The position numbers were made by a program, and so were the translations under genes. Shown here piece after piece: positions 6,670 to 6,826 of a stretch of 6,826 nucleotides of DNA. Within the stretch, counting starts at the first letter, position 1; each line of letters starts with the position of its first letter. A model generated the notes under the pieces. That model made no database searches, was not told the DNA's origin, and worked only from the letters and a program-made list of their open reading frames with translations. Source of the stretch: Acidimicrobiaceae bacterium (lineage in GTDB: Bacteria; Actinomycetota; Acidimicrobiia; Acidimicrobiales; RAAP-2); NCBI GenBank assembly GCA_003152555.1, contig PMAL01000051.1:3391-10216 (forward strand), in the 5' to 3' direction.

Positions 6670-6674
6670 CGCGC

Positions 6675-6826
6675 ATGAAGGTTTGGATTGACCAGGACCT
6701 CTGTACCGGCGACGGTCTGTGCGAAGAAATCTGCCCCTCGGTCTTCACGCTGCTCGACGACGGCCTGGCCTACGTCAAACAGGGTGACGACGTCTTGAGC
6801 TCCCCCGGTGGCGCCGAAGGGCTGGC
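6675..6826 (+). CDS. Single-cluster ferredoxin, N-terminal part (partial, runs off right edge)
   Basis: This is a small iron-sulfur electron carrier of the bacterial [3Fe-4S]/[4Fe-4S] single-cluster type, with 50 codons present. The N-terminus MKVWIDQDLCTGDGLCEEIC is followed by a conserved P and SVF. Cys10 and Cys16 are cluster ligands. Position 13, where a classical CxxCxxC ferredoxin has its second Cys, is Asp. Cys20 precedes Pro. This layout closely resembles Pyrococcus furiosus ferredoxin, where the Asp can ligate the fourth iron and the Cys equivalent to Cys20 can form a disulfide with a later Cys. The last ligand Cys (in a CP motif) should lie beyond the window. The ATG has a strong Shine-Dalgarno. 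It is divergent from arc, so any tie to the proteasome is by shared regulation or conserved neighbourhood; the redox partner is unknown. Confidence 0.88.
   Translation, partial: MKVWIDQDLCTGDGLCEEICPSVFTLLDDGLAYVKQGDDVLSSPGGAEGL

Overview
The window holds an almost complete actinobacterial Pup-proteasome (bacterial proteasome) gene cluster. It is packed on the minus strand and read from right to left. The order is arc (AAA unfoldase), dop (depupylase), pup (protein tag), prcB (beta subunit), prcA (alpha subunit), pafA (Pup ligase), then the first 84 codons of a type I signal peptidase gene (lepB-like) that runs off the left edge. On the right, a short divergent intergenic region separates arc from the first 50 codons of a small single-cluster ferredoxin gene on the plus strand, which runs off the right edge.

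The genes encode one pathway. PafA attaches the C-terminal Glu of Pup to lysines of target proteins. Dop removes Pup. The ARC hexamer binds the tag through its N-terminal coiled coils and threads the substrate through its pore into the PrcA7-PrcB14-PrcA7 barrel. Every protein keeps its diagnostic motifs: the ARC Walker motifs and C-terminal QYL docking tail, the catalytic Asp of both ligase-fold enzymes, and the N-terminal Thr of PrcB. The genes are separated by 2 to 21 nt or overlap (prcB/prcA share ATGA), so they very likely form one operon transcribed from the 96-bp arc-ferredoxin gap.

The organism is an actinobacterium: it has the full pup-prcBA-dop-pafA set, a fairly high GC content (judged by eye at just under 60%) and GTG starts. 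The single-block layout, the absence of pafBC/tatAC directly after pafA, and the start of Dop (MAIPKV...) suggest a deep-branching lineage such as Acidimicrobiia rather than Mycobacterium or Streptomyces. That placement is inference only.

The system itself is known. Details worth a second look are: Pup is encoded with a C-terminal Glu (ligation-ready without deamidation); the Gly-Gly-Glu codons of pup double as the prcB ribosome-binding site; PrcB has Ala instead of Gly just before the catalytic Thr and is one residue short before the catalytic Lys; the ferredoxin has Asp at a cluster-ligand position; and a signal peptidase gene is joined to the operon end. I saw no mobile elements, CRISPR arrays, tRNA/rRNA genes or clear terminators.
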